Below are positions 56,264 to 64,000 of a DNA stretch of 64,000 bases, in pieces (the first letter of the stretch is position 1; every line of letters begins with the position of its first letter). Both the position numbers and the translations under genes were made by a program. Origin of the DNA: an uncultured Kordiimonas sp. (GTDB lineage Bacteria > Pseudomonadota > Alphaproteobacteria > Sphingomonadales > Kordiimonadaceae); NCBI GenBank assembly GCA_947503575.1, contig CANNDZ010000001.1:1984001-2048000 (forward strand), read 5' to 3'. The notes below the pieces were generated by a model. That model was not told where the DNA came from and made no database searches. It saw nothing but the letters and a program-made list of their open reading frames with translations.

Positions 56264-57337
56264 ATGAATTTTGCCGCCGTTATTCGCACAATGTCAGTGT
56301 TGCTGGCTGTTTTTCTTCCGTCGCAGGTGCTTGCAGCACAGGATGAAGCTGAGCCACAAGTTGACCCAGCGTTTGAAGCATGGCTGGAAGAGGTTCGGTT
56401 TGAGGCACGGGAACGCGGCATCTCAGAAGGTACGATTGAGACAGCCTTAACGGATGTAACGCCAATTGTGCGGGTTATTCAGCGGGACAGAAACCAGCCA
56501 GAGGTCAAACAAACTTATGCGCGCTATTTAAAATCACGTGTAAGCGACTGGCGAAAGTCAAAAGGCGCTCAGGCGCTTGTCGACAATGCCGACACACTTG
56601 CTGCGGCTGCTGACAGATTTGGTGTGCAGGAGCGGTTCATTGCTGCGATCTGGGGTGTTGAAACCAATTACGGTACTGTGCCGCTGTCCTATTCCGTTTT
56701 TGATGCTGTGGCCACGCTTGCGTATGATAAGCGGCGCGGGAAGCGGTTCCGCCGGGAACTATTCGCGGCATTGGAAATTCTTGATCGTGGCATGACCACG
56801 TTTGACAAGTTGAAAGGCTCGTGGGCGGGGGCTATGGGGCAGCCACAATTTATGCCTGAAAATTACCTGAAATTCGCAGTTGATATGGATAACGATGGTG
56901 AACGGGATATCTGGGAAAACAAAGCTGATGTTCAGGGCTCTATCGCTAACTATTTGAAATCATTTGGTTGGCGCAATGATCAGACATGGGGCCGGAAAGT
57001 GAAATTACCGGAAGGCGGTGAAACCAGTTTGGTTGCCGCGCAGGAAGCGGGTCTTGCGCCTGACCGGCAGTGCAAGGCCTATAAATCCATGGGTGTTTGG
57101 CGCGACCTGAGCGAGTGGCAGGCACTGGGTGTTCGCCGTCTTAATGGGGCAGATTTGCCAGATCGGTCGTTACCAGCCGCTTTGATTGTCGGCGACGAAG
57201 GCGACGATGAAGGCTATTTGGTGTACCGCAATTTCTGCTCACTGATGAGGTATAATCCGTCCTTCAAGTATGCACTATCCGTTGGTTTGCTGTCTGATGC
57301 GATACAGGCCGGGGCGGCAACAATTGCGTCAAGGTAA
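56264..57337 (+). CDS. Lytic murein transglycosylase, MltB family
   Basis: 357 aa. Signal peptide MNFAAVIRTMSVLLAVFLPSQVLAAQ without a lipobox, so it is soluble in the periplasm. Catalytic Glu in AIWGVETNYG near 132; GSWAGAMGQPQFMPENYLKFAVDMDNDGERDIWEN is the MltB/SLT_3 signature. C-terminal LVYRNFCSLMRYNPSFKYALSVG. Cuts the glycan of peptidoglycan to 1,6-anhydroMurNAc. rlpA, also a murein enzyme, starts 7 nt after the stop. Confidence 0.94.
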   Translation: MNFAAVIRTMSVLLAVFLPSQVLAAQDEAEPQVDPAFEAWLEEVRFEARERGISEGTIETALTDVTPIVRVIQRDRNQPEVKQTYARYLKSRVSDWRKSKGAQALVDNADTLAAAADRFGVQERFIAAIWGVETNYGTVPLSYSVFDAVATLAYDKRRGKRFRRELFAALEILDRGMTTFDKLKGSWAGAMGQPQFMPENYLKFAVDMDNDGERDIWENKADVQGSIANYLKSFGWRNDQTWGRKVKLPEGGETSLVAAQEAGLAPDRQCKAYKSMGVWRDLSEWQALGVRRLNGADLPDRSLPAALIVGDEGDDEGYLVYRNFCSLMRYNPSFKYALSVGLLSDAIQAGAATIASR

Positions 57338-57344
57338 ACCCAAT

Positions 57345-58181
57345 ATGCAGGTGCTAAGGCTATTTTTGGCAGTGACGCTGGTAACCGCAGTTGCAGCGTG
57401 TTCGTCTGCGCCAACACGGACTGTAGCGCGTATGCCGAAAAATGACGAAATGCCAACGGGCACGCAGGGCGTTAAGCGAAAAGTTGGCACACCTTATAAG
57501 GTTGCAGGTGTTTGGTATCATCCTAAGGAAGACCCGTATTACGACCAAACCGGTTACGCCTCCTGGTATGGCAAAGACTTTCACGGCAAAGCAACGGCTA
57601 ACGGCGAAGTCTACAATATGAACGCGTTAACGGCGGCCCACAAAACACTGCCGATGCCGTCTTATGTTAAGGTTACCAACCTGGAGAACAATCGGTCTTT
57701 GGTACTGAGAGTTAATGATCGTGGGCCATTTGTCGCTGGTCGCTTAATCGATATATCGCGTCGGGGTGCGCAATTGTTGGGTTTCCAGAAACAGGGTGTC
57801 ACGCGGGTTCGCATTCAGGCTTCTGATGAAAAAGGGCGGGTGATGCGTGCCTCAGGTGGTCGAAAAACCGATGTTGCTGAAACCAACCCGGCCCCGACGG
57901 CGTCGCAGGGTGGCAACACTGAGCCCGCCACGGTTTCTAGTGAAACACATTTTGTGCAAATCGGTTCGTTCACCGATCAAGATAATGCCACAGCGCAGGC
58001 AAATATGCTCAGACGGTCCGGCCATCCGGCGCGTGTGCAGAGACAATTGAAGAACGGTCAGGCTTTCTGGCGGGTTCGGATCGGCCCATTCGCACGCCGG
58101 GTTTTGGCGCAGGACAGGCTTGACCAAGTGGTGGCTGATGGGTTTTATGATGCACGAATTTTCACAGAAAAAGCGCGGTAG
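57345..58181 (+). CDS. rlpA: RlpA-type septal ring lytic transglycosylase/lipoprotein
   Basis: 278 aa from ATG 57345 (AAGG upstream). Signal peptide with lipobox VAAC. Double-psi beta-barrel domain GYASWYGKDFHGKATANGEVYNMNALTAAHKTLPMP and VLRVNDRGPFVAGRLIDIS, with the catalytic Asp-type RVNDRGPF motif. C-terminal SPOR domain (HFVQIGSFTDQDNATAQANMLRR), which binds denuded septal glycan. Spaced 9 nt from the next ORF and 7 nt from mltB-like: a cell-wall operon. Confidence 0.95.
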   Translation: MQVLRLFLAVTLVTAVAACSSAPTRTVARMPKNDEMPTGTQGVKRKVGTPYKVAGVWYHPKEDPYYDQTGYASWYGKDFHGKATANGEVYNMNALTAAHKTLPMPSYVKVTNLENNRSLVLRVNDRGPFVAGRLIDISRRGAQLLGFQKQGVTRVRIQASDEKGRVMRASGGRKTDVAETNPAPTASQGGNTEPATVSSETHFVQIGSFTDQDNATAQANMLRRSGHPARVQRQLKNGQAFWRVRIGPFARRVLAQDRLDQVVADGFYDARIFTEKAR

Positions 58182-58214
58182 TTTTGTTTAATGAGACGTC
58201 AGTTTAAGGGTAAA

Positions 58215-59402
58215 ATGATGAATAAGTTTCTAGTGGCCGTTAAACGGGCCGGTGTCGCCATCTTGGCTTTGCTGACGATTGGTGTTTTGCCTGCGGCGGC
58301 GCAAACCATGGCCACCCCAGCCCGTCAGGCAGTGCTACTTGATGCCAGTACCGGCAGTGTCTTGTTTGAAAAGGATGCTGATACGCCGTTTCCTCCGGCT
58401 TCGATGAGTAAACTAATGACTGTTTACCTTGCTTTTGACGCTATCAAACAAGGTGAATTGGCACTTGATGATGAAGTTGTGGTTTCAGACGAAACATGGC
58501 GCGAGTGGAACAATCGCGGGTCTACAATGTTTTTGCGTGCGCGTGATGTTGTCACTGTTGCTGATCTGTTGCGCGGTATTATTGTCTTGTCGGGCAATGA
58601 TGCCTGCGTCGTGCTTGCTGAGCATATGGCAGGGTCGCATGAGCTGTTTGTTGATTGGCTGAACGCCAAAGCTGTTGAGATTGGCCTTACGGGTAGCGTG
58701 TTCAAAAATGCCAACGGTTGGCCCGCCGAAGGTCATGTTATGTCGGCGCGCGATTTGGCGACCTTATCACACCGGTTGTCGACCGATTTTGAGGACCTGT
58801 ATCCCATGTTTGGCGAGCGGGAGTTTTTGTACAAAAACTTCGAGTCCAACCGCTACAACAGAAATCCGCTGCTGGGCCGTTTCCCAGGAGCGGATGGTTT
58901 GAAAACTGGGCACACCGAAGAATCCGGGTATGGACTTGCTGCATCTGCAGAACGAGACGGCCGTCGTTTGATCCTTGTTGTTGGCGGATTGTCGTCAACC
59001 AGCGAGCGCACGCGTGAAAGTCAGCGTTTGCTGCAGTACGGCTTTCGGAATTTCAGCCATTATCCTTTATTCAGAGCAGGTGAAACCGTCGACTATGCCG
59101 AGGTTTGGCTCGGGGAAGCGCTCACGGTGCCAATGGTTATCGGCGAAGACCTCGCAATTACCATGTCTCGTAGGCAACGCGCGGAAATGAAGGTTTCCGT
59201 AGAGTATATGAACCCCGTTCCCGCCCCGATAGCGCGCGGCCAGCGAGTTGGTGATATTGTTGTTGAATTGCGGGGCAGGGAGCCTATGCGTTTGCCGCTG
59301 GTTGCAGGACAGGCTGTTGAAGAAGTTGGCGGGTTTGGGAAAATTGGCGCAGCTTTTGAATATTTATTGTTTGGCTCCGCTGGCGCTGACATTCCAAACT
59401 GA
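58215..59402 (+). CDS. D-alanyl-D-alanine carboxypeptidase (PBP5/6-like)
   Basis: 395 aa from ATG 58215 (AAGGG upstream; 58191 and 58218 are alternatives). Signal peptide MNKFLVAVKRAGVAILALLTIG...AAAQ. The serine active site motifs are SMSK (PASMSKLMTVY), SGN (LSGNDACVV) and KTG (GLKTGHTEE). C-terminal PBP5_C domain, no clear amphipathic anchor helix seen. Trims the terminal D-Ala from murein. TGATG overlap links it to tmk. Confidence 0.95.
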   Translation: MMNKFLVAVKRAGVAILALLTIGVLPAAAQTMATPARQAVLLDASTGSVLFEKDADTPFPPASMSKLMTVYLAFDAIKQGELALDDEVVVSDETWREWNNRGSTMFLRARDVVTVADLLRGIIVLSGNDACVVLAEHMAGSHELFVDWLNAKAVEIGLTGSVFKNANGWPAEGHVMSARDLATLSHRLSTDFEDLYPMFGEREFLYKNFESNRYNRNPLLGRFPGADGLKTGHTEESGYGLAASAERDGRRLILVVGGLSSTSERTRESQRLLQYGFRNFSHYPLFRAGETVDYAEVWLGEALTVPMVIGEDLAITMSRRQRAEMKVSVEYMNPVPAPIARGQRVGDIVVELRGREPMRLPLVAGQAVEEVGGFGKIGAAFEYLLFGSAGADIPN

Positions 59403-60064
59403 TGCATGGAAGCGGAAAAAATGCCCCCTTCATTACGCTTGAAGGTGGTGAAGGGTCTGGCAAATCAACACAGATAAAATTGCTGTCTAAGTGGTTGTCG
59501 ACTGAAGGTGTTGATCATGTCTGTACGCGTGAGCCTGGGGGCGCGCCGGGTGCAGAAGAAATCAGGGAACTTGTTCTGACGGGCGATGTGGACCGCTGGA
59601 CCCCCATGACAGAGGTTTTGCTGTATACGGCAGCGCGCTCTGATCATGTGGAGCGCGTTATCCTGCCAGCCGTGCGGTCGGGCCAATGGGTTTTGTGTGA
59701 TCGGTTTTTTGATTCCAGCATTGCTTACCAGGGGGCAGGTCGCGGCGTTGGGGTAGATAAGGTCAAGGACCTTCAAACGCTTGTGCTCGGTGACCTGAAA
59801 CCCGACCTGACCCTTATACTTGACCTGCCTATCGACGTGGGGCTGTCGCGTGCCGTTTCCCGGGAAACAGACCGGGAGAAAAAGGAAGACAGGTTTGAGC
59901 GTATGGATAAAAGCTTGCACGAACAGTCGCGCGCTGTGTTTTTGCAAATTGCCAAAAACGAGCCAGATCGCTGTGTTGTTATTGATGCCGCTCAGAGCAT
60001 AGAGGCTTTGCAACAAACACTGCGCACCGTTATCTCAGACCGATATGGTGCTTTGTTGAAGTGA
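59402..60064 (+). CDS. tmk: Thymidylate kinase
   Basis: 220 aa. Phosphorylates dTMP to dTDP. P-loop LEGGEGSGKSTQIKLL near 13-28, TREPGGAPGAEEIRELV, and DRFFDSSIAYQGAGRG, the TMP-binding motif. A lid segment RAVSRETDREKKEDRFE follows. Overlaps both neighbours by 1-4 nt, in the dac-tmk-holB block typical of alphaproteobacteria. Confidence 0.97.
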   Translation: MHGSGKNAPFITLEGGEGSGKSTQIKLLSKWLSTEGVDHVCTREPGGAPGAEEIRELVLTGDVDRWTPMTEVLLYTAARSDHVERVILPAVRSGQWVLCDRFFDSSIAYQGAGRGVGVDKVKDLQTLVLGDLKPDLTLILDLPIDVGLSRAVSRETDREKKEDRFERMDKSLHEQSRAVFLQIAKNEPDRCVVIDAAQSIEALQQTLRTVISDRYGALLK

Positions 60065-61182
60065 TGGCCGAAGACCCCGAAAATACTGATCAAATTCCTC
60101 CAACTCGCAATGTGGTAGGGCACGATGCGGCAGAGGGCTTGTTCCTGGATGCAGTGAACCAACAACGTATTCACCATGGGTGGCTGATTACAGGCCCAAA
60201 AGGTATCGGCAAAGCTACATTTGCCATGCGGATTGCAAGGTTTTTGTTGTCCAGAAACCCAGGGATAGCAACGACAGCGGATCAAGGCTTGTTTGGCGAC
60301 GACTTGCCTGCTCTAGACTATGAAACGCTTAGCCTTGATGAAGATGACCCCGTTGCCCGGCGTATTGAATCTGGCGGGCACGGTGGGCTATCAGTGGTTC
60401 AGCGAAGCGTCAACGACACGACGGGCAAGCTGCGAAAAGACATTGTTATCAGTGATATCAGGAAACTTTCCAGTTTCTTCAGTCAGACGGCGAGCGAAGG
60501 TGGCTGGCGTGTGGCGATTATTGATGCCGCAGACGAAATGAACACAAGTGCTGCCAACGCTCTTCTAAAGCTGTTGGAAGAACCCCCAGAAAAATCAATT
60601 CTGCTTCTGGTCGCACATTCGCCGGGGCGGTTGTTACCGACACTAAAAAGCCGGTGTCGTCAGTTACCGCTTTTGCCGCTTCCGTCAGAAAGTCTGCGTG
60701 CTGTACTGTCTGCAAGATACCCCGACCTGCCGGCAGACGACCTGGCAGCCGCCGCCGCCATGGCCGCGGGTGCCCCCGGTAAGGCTGTTGAGTTGATTGG
60801 CCGATCAGGGTTGGACATATACCGTCAGCTTGCCACTGTTCTGGCGTCGACCCCAACTTTTGATATGCCGCAGATACATGCCCTTGCTGCCAAGCTTGGC
60901 TCCGTCAAGGCGGATGCTGATTATCGTATTTTCATTGAAATGTTTTTAGGGTGGCTCCAACGATTGATCCGCCAACAAGTTTCAGGCGATGTGGCCCCAG
61001 ACATCATGGCTGGCGAAAGCGACCAAATTTCCCGTATTTCAGCGTTAGCGAGGGTTGATCAGTGGCTGGACCTGTGGGACAAGGTGAGCCATTTAATTGC
61101 GCGCGCTGATGCGGTTAACCTTGATCGGAAGCAAGTGATTGTTTCCCTGTTTGCCTCGTTGAAAGCAACGGTCAAGGCTTGA
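60064..61182 (+). CDS. holB: DNA polymerase III subunit delta'
   Basis: 372 aa from ATG 60064 (GTG 60061 adds one residue). Clamp-loader AAA+ subunit. HHGWLITGPKGIGKATFAMRIARFLL is the P-loop region; NTSAANALLKLLEEPPEKSILLLVAHSPGRLLPTLKSRCRQLPLLPL includes the SRC motif. No C-terminal tau-type extension. Starts in the tmk stop. metG follows after 41 nt. Confidence 0.95.
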   Translation: MAEDPENTDQIPPTRNVVGHDAAEGLFLDAVNQQRIHHGWLITGPKGIGKATFAMRIARFLLSRNPGIATTADQGLFGDDLPALDYETLSLDEDDPVARRIESGGHGGLSVVQRSVNDTTGKLRKDIVISDIRKLSSFFSQTASEGGWRVAIIDAADEMNTSAANALLKLLEEPPEKSILLLVAHSPGRLLPTLKSRCRQLPLLPLPSESLRAVLSARYPDLPADDLAAAAAMAAGAPGKAVELIGRSGLDIYRQLATVLASTPTFDMPQIHALAAKLGSVKADADYRIFIEMFLGWLQRLIRQQVSGDVAPDIMAGESDQISRISALARVDQWLDLWDKVSHLIARADAVNLDRKQVIVSLFASLKATVKA

Positions 61183-61223
61183 ACCAGCTATTGTGCGCTT
61201 CAGTCCTATAAAAAGAGACGCGT

Positions 61224-62774
61224 ATGACGAAGCGGCCAGCTTACTACATCACTACTCCGATTTATTATGTGAATGATGTTCCCCATATTGGGCATGCCTA
61301 CACAACATTGGCTTGTGATGTTTTGGCGCGCTTTAAGCGCCTTGATGGCTATAACGTCATGTTCCTGACCGGCACGGACGAGCATGGCCAGAAAATTGAA
61401 CAGTCGGCAGAAAAGGCGGGCGTCGCAACCCAGGCCTATTGCGATCAGGTTTCTGAGCGGTTTCAGGAGCTGGCAAAGGCAATGAATTTCTCAAATGATC
61501 AATTCATTCGCACCACGGAAGAACGGCACAAAAAATCTGTTCAGCATTTTTGGAACGTGCTTCAAGATAAAGGCTTTATCTACGAGGATACATATGCTGG
61601 TTGGTATTCGGTACGGGACGAAGCCTTCTATGCCGAAAAGGAACTGCTTGAAGGCGAGGGCGGAGAAAAGCTTGCGCCGACCGGCGCCCCTGTTGAATGG
61701 GTTGAGGAACCGAGCTTTTTCTTTAAGCTGTCAAACTTTGAAGACCAGCTATTGAAGCTGTATGAAACTCAGCCAGATTTTGTGATGCCAAAATCGCGCA
61801 TGAACGAGGTTCGCAGCTTTGTCAAAGGTGGTCTTGAAGACCTGTCGATATCCCGATCTAGTTTTCAGTGGGGTGTGCCGGTTCCGGGGCAAGACGGGCA
61901 CGTTATGTATGTTTGGATAGACGCGCTGGCGAACTATCTGACAGCGATTGGTTATCCAGATCAGGCAGATGAATTGTATCAGAAATTCTGGCCAGCCAAC
62001 ATCCATATGGTTGGAAAAGATATTTTGCGGTTCCATGCGGTTTATTGGCCTGCTTTTTTAATGGCTGCTGGCCTGCCGTTGCCCGAGCGCGTTTTTGCCC
62101 ATGGCTGGTGGACCAATGAAGGGCAAAAAATATCCAAGTCTCTTGGCAATGTAATTGATCCGTTTGAATTAATCGAAACATATGGCCTGGATGCAGTGCG
62201 CTTTTTCCTGATGCGCGAAGTGCCTTTTGGCAATGACGGTGACTTTTCCCGGCGTGGGTTTGTGCTGACATGCAATGCGAACCTGGCGAAGGGCCTTGGC
62301 AATTTGGCGCAGCGTACACTCTCCATGGTGTATAAAAACTGTGATGCGCAAATACCTAATCCGGGTGAATTATCTAATGAAGACAAGAAAATACTGGTCT
62401 CTATTGATAATTTAGGTGACGTGGTTCGTGGCCATATGGATCGACAGGAATTTCATCTGGCTATTGAAGCGATTTTTGCACAGGCTGCTGCAGGCGATAA
62501 ATATATTACTGTGCAAGAGCCCTGGAAGCTTAGGAAGACTGATCCTGCACGCATGAACACAGTGCTATACACACTGTGTGAAGTTATCCGACAGCTTGCT
62601 ATCCTGATACAGCCCATTATGCCTGATGCAGCAGCAAAATTGCTGGATATGCTAAAAATTAAAAATCGAACTTTCGATGCACTGGGTCCCGAGCAGCGGC
62701 TGCAACCAGGCACGTCAATTGATAAGCCTGAAGGTATATTTCCGCAGTTCGAACTGCCTGCGGAGGAGGCCTGA
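61224..62774 (+). CDS. metG: Methionyl-tRNA synthetase
   Basis: 516 aa, short type without the C-terminal EMAP/dimerisation domain. HIGH-like signature YYVNDVPHIGHAYTTLACDVLARF near 14-37; KISKSLGNVIDP (KMSKS-like, Met to Ile) near 299. No four-Cys zinc knuckle is apparent, matching the MetG2 subgroup. Charges initiator and elongator tRNA-Met. TGATG overlap with tatD. Confidence 0.96.
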   Translation: MTKRPAYYITTPIYYVNDVPHIGHAYTTLACDVLARFKRLDGYNVMFLTGTDEHGQKIEQSAEKAGVATQAYCDQVSERFQELAKAMNFSNDQFIRTTEERHKKSVQHFWNVLQDKGFIYEDTYAGWYSVRDEAFYAEKELLEGEGGEKLAPTGAPVEWVEEPSFFFKLSNFEDQLLKLYETQPDFVMPKSRMNEVRSFVKGGLEDLSISRSSFQWGVPVPGQDGHVMYVWIDALANYLTAIGYPDQADELYQKFWPANIHMVGKDILRFHAVYWPAFLMAAGLPLPERVFAHGWWTNEGQKISKSLGNVIDPFELIETYGLDAVRFFLMREVPFGNDGDFSRRGFVLTCNANLAKGLGNLAQRTLSMVYKNCDAQIPNPGELSNEDKKILVSIDNLGDVVRGHMDRQEFHLAIEAIFAQAAAGDKYITVQEPWKLRKTDPARMNTVLYTLCEVIRQLAILIQPIMPDAAAKLLDMLKIKNRTFDALGPEQRLQPGTSIDKPEGIFPQFELPAEEA

Positions 62775-63586
62775 TGCCTGGGTTTGACTATATCGTCGAT
62801 AGTCATTGCCATTTGAATTACAAAGGCTTGGTAGAAGACCAAGCTGCTGTCGTCAGCCGGGCACGCGCATCTGGTGTCGGGTGTATGCTGGCAATCAATA
62901 CGAAGTTGACAGAGTATCAGGAGATCGTTGCGATCATTGATCAATACGATGATATTTATGGCAGTGTTGGGATACACCCGCATGAAGCTGAAAATGAGCC
63001 TGATGTCGCACTGGATGCACTGATCTCTCGGTCGGCTCATCCCAAAATCGTCGGTATCGGTGAAACCGGACTTGATTATTACTATGATAATGCGCCACGC
63101 GACATGCAGCAGGTCAATTTTCTGGCGCATATTGCAGCGGCGAGAGATACGGGTTTGCCCGTGATTGTGCACACGCGGGATGCAGATGACGATTGCATCA
63201 ATATCTTGGCCAGCGAAATGAAAAAGGGTGGCTTTACCGGCGTTATTCATTGTTTCACGGCCAGTCAGTATCTTGCTGATGCTGTCCTCGAACTGGGGTT
63301 TTACATATCGATATCGGGTATCGCGACATTCAAGAATGCACGTGACCTGCAGAACACCGTCAAAACTATCCCGATGGAACGCTTGCTGGTAGAGACAGAC
63401 GCGCCTTTTCTGGCGCCTGTGCCACACCGGGGCAAAACCTGTGAACCAGCGTTTGTGATGGATACGGCTCGGTTTGTGGCAGACTTGAAAGGTGTCACCT
63501 TTGACGAGTTGCAGGATCATACAACCCGGAATTTTTTCAGCCTGTTTAATAAGGCTGTTCCGCCAAAACGGACACTAGCAGCGTGA
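62774..63586 (+). CDS. TatD-family metal-dependent hydrolase
   Basis: 270 aa TIM-barrel. DSHCHLNYKGLVED at the start supplies the first metal His pair; GIGETGLDYYYD the Glu; VIVHTRDADDDCI and VIHCFTASQ more His; VETDAPFLAPVPHRGKTCEPAFV the Asp and tail. TatD/YcfH proteins are DNases or RNA exonucleases. Overlaps metG by 1 nt and the next gene by 4 nt (GTGA). Confidence 0.95.
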   Translation: MPGFDYIVDSHCHLNYKGLVEDQAAVVSRARASGVGCMLAINTKLTEYQEIVAIIDQYDDIYGSVGIHPHEAENEPDVALDALISRSAHPKIVGIGETGLDYYYDNAPRDMQQVNFLAHIAAARDTGLPVIVHTRDADDDCINILASEMKKGGFTGVIHCFTASQYLADAVLELGFYISISGIATFKNARDLQNTVKTIPMERLLVETDAPFLAPVPHRGKTCEPAFVMDTARFVADLKGVTFDELQDHTTRNFFSLFNKAVPPKRTLAA

Positions 63587-64000
63587 AACTGACAATCCTT
63601 GGGTGCGGGACATCAGGCGGTGTTCCCAAAATGCCGGAATACTGGGGCGCGTGCGATCCAACTAACCCGAAAAACCGCCGCCGCCGCGCAAGTGTGCTGG
63701 TGGAAGAGGGGGATACGCGCGTCCTTATCGACACAACGCCTGACCTAAGGGAGCAAATGCTGTCTGCTCAGGTGACGTCCCTGGATGCTGTTTTCTATAC
63801 GCATGATCATGCCGATCATGTGCACGGCATTGATGACCTTCGGGGATTCTTTCATATTGCGCGCGAAAAAATGCCGGTTTACGGCGACGCCCAAACGCTT
63901 AACACGCTAAAGCAGCGCTTTAGTTATGTTTTTGAAACACAGGATGGTTACCCCGCGATCTGCCAAGCCAACCAGCTTGATGGCGTCCAAAAAGTTGGAT
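63583..64000 (+). CDS. Metallo-beta-lactamase-fold hydrolase (PhnP-like), 3' truncated by window edge
   Basis: Not in the ORF track because it runs off the window. Read by hand from GTG 63583, which overlaps the tatD stop: VKLTILGCGTSGGVPKMPEYWGACDP, then RRASVLVEEGDTRVLIDTTPDLREQML and the metal motif YTHDHADHVHGIDDLRGF. Typical start of the PhnP-like MBL group that follows tatD in alphaproteobacteria (often annotated as phosphoribosyl 1,2-cyclic phosphodiesterase). About 139 residues are visible. Substrate unproved. Confidence 0.88.
   Translation, partial: MKLTILGCGTSGGVPKMPEYWGACDPTNPKNRRRRASVLVEEGDTRVLIDTTPDLREQMLSAQVTSLDAVFYTHDHADHVHGIDDLRGFFHIAREKMPVYGDAQTLNTLKQRFSYVFETQDGYPAICQANQLDGVQKVG

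Noticed and set aside
62453-63520. 355-aa minus-strand ORF
   Set aside because: Antisense to metG end and tatD, both unmistakable; translation has no domain pattern.
1-64000. CRISPR array, insertion sequence, prophage or integrative element
   Set aside because: No regular repeats with spacers, no transposase or integrase reading frame, no attachment-site repeat at either tRNA gene.

Overview
The window is one contiguous stretch of bacterial chromosome, densely coded, mostly housekeeping, at roughly 50 % GC. It looks alphaproteobacterial. The evidence is an HdaA-type DnaA regulator ahead of ppk-ppx, a YfgM-like/bamB/der cluster, a type-2 heme A synthase (ctaA), a glnK-amtB pair behind a sigma-54-type promoter, the gyrA-coaD-ppi-queA-tgt order, the dac-tmk-holB-metG-tatD-MBL order, and a TTAA-N7-TTAA (CtrA-type) box before motA. 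Together these suggest a motile, aerobic, free-living and possibly marine alphaproteobacterium. The genus cannot be fixed from sequence alone. I see no insertion sequence, prophage, CRISPR array or integrated element.

Layout. 1-5.5 kb: AI-2E-family membrane protein (cut by the left edge), hdaA, ppk, ppx (replication control and polyphosphate). 5.5-10.5 kb: rnd against divergent aspS, guaA and a small ABM-like protein. 10.6-13.3 kb: two membrane proteins on the minus strand, then panB. 13.5-17.1 kb: YfgM-like protein, bamB, der, with a terminator-like hairpin immediately before the first gene. 17.2-19.8 kb: an NMT1/THI5-type ABC importer (binding protein, ATPase, permease). 19.8-23.3 kb: ctaA-cutA, then a reductase and a nitrilase-fold protein on the minus strand. 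23.5-24.6 kb: rplM-rpsI. 24.7-27.4 kb: an Alg14/Alg13-like split glycosyltransferase with a degenerate deformylase homologue, and a divergent GT-A glycosyltransferase. 27.5-32.7 kb: exported DUF4399 protein, tautomerase, M28 peptidase, DsbD-like reductase and a thioredoxin-fold protein. 32.8-36.3 kb: motA, argC, gamma-carbonic anhydrase, Fe-type superoxide dismutase.

36.3-41.5 kb: PuuD-N-like membrane protein, phytoene-synthase-fold protein, a 60-residue minus-strand gene missing from the ORF track at its proper start, a TPR lipoprotein, a chorismate-mutase-like protein, a DksA-like protein and an exported protein of unknown function. 41.5-46.2 kb: amtB, glnK, a TVP38-like membrane protein, a GST, an ACT protein and an outer-membrane barrel. 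46.7-48.4 kb: tRNA-Ser and a TrkH-type K+ transporter. 48.7-56.1 kb: gyrA, LysE exporter, coaD, cyclophilin, cupin, queA, tgt, tRNA-Lys. 56.3-64 kb: mltB-like, rlpA, D-Ala-D-Ala carboxypeptidase, tmk, holB, metG, tatD and a metallo-beta-lactamase-fold gene cut by the right edge and absent from the ORF track.

No wholly new multi-gene system is evident. The least ordinary items are three enzyme-fold proteins that have lost key residues (nitrilase fold without Cys; deformylase without two metal ligands; M28 peptidase with an altered first ligand). The Alg13/14-deformylase-like cluster and the overlooked small gene also stand out. At the regulatory level there are a possible attenuator before yfgM-bamB-der, a possibly leaderless ABC-importer mRNA, a sigma-54-type site before glnK, a CtrA-type box before motA, and a 17-bp tandem duplication that broke a gene overlap.
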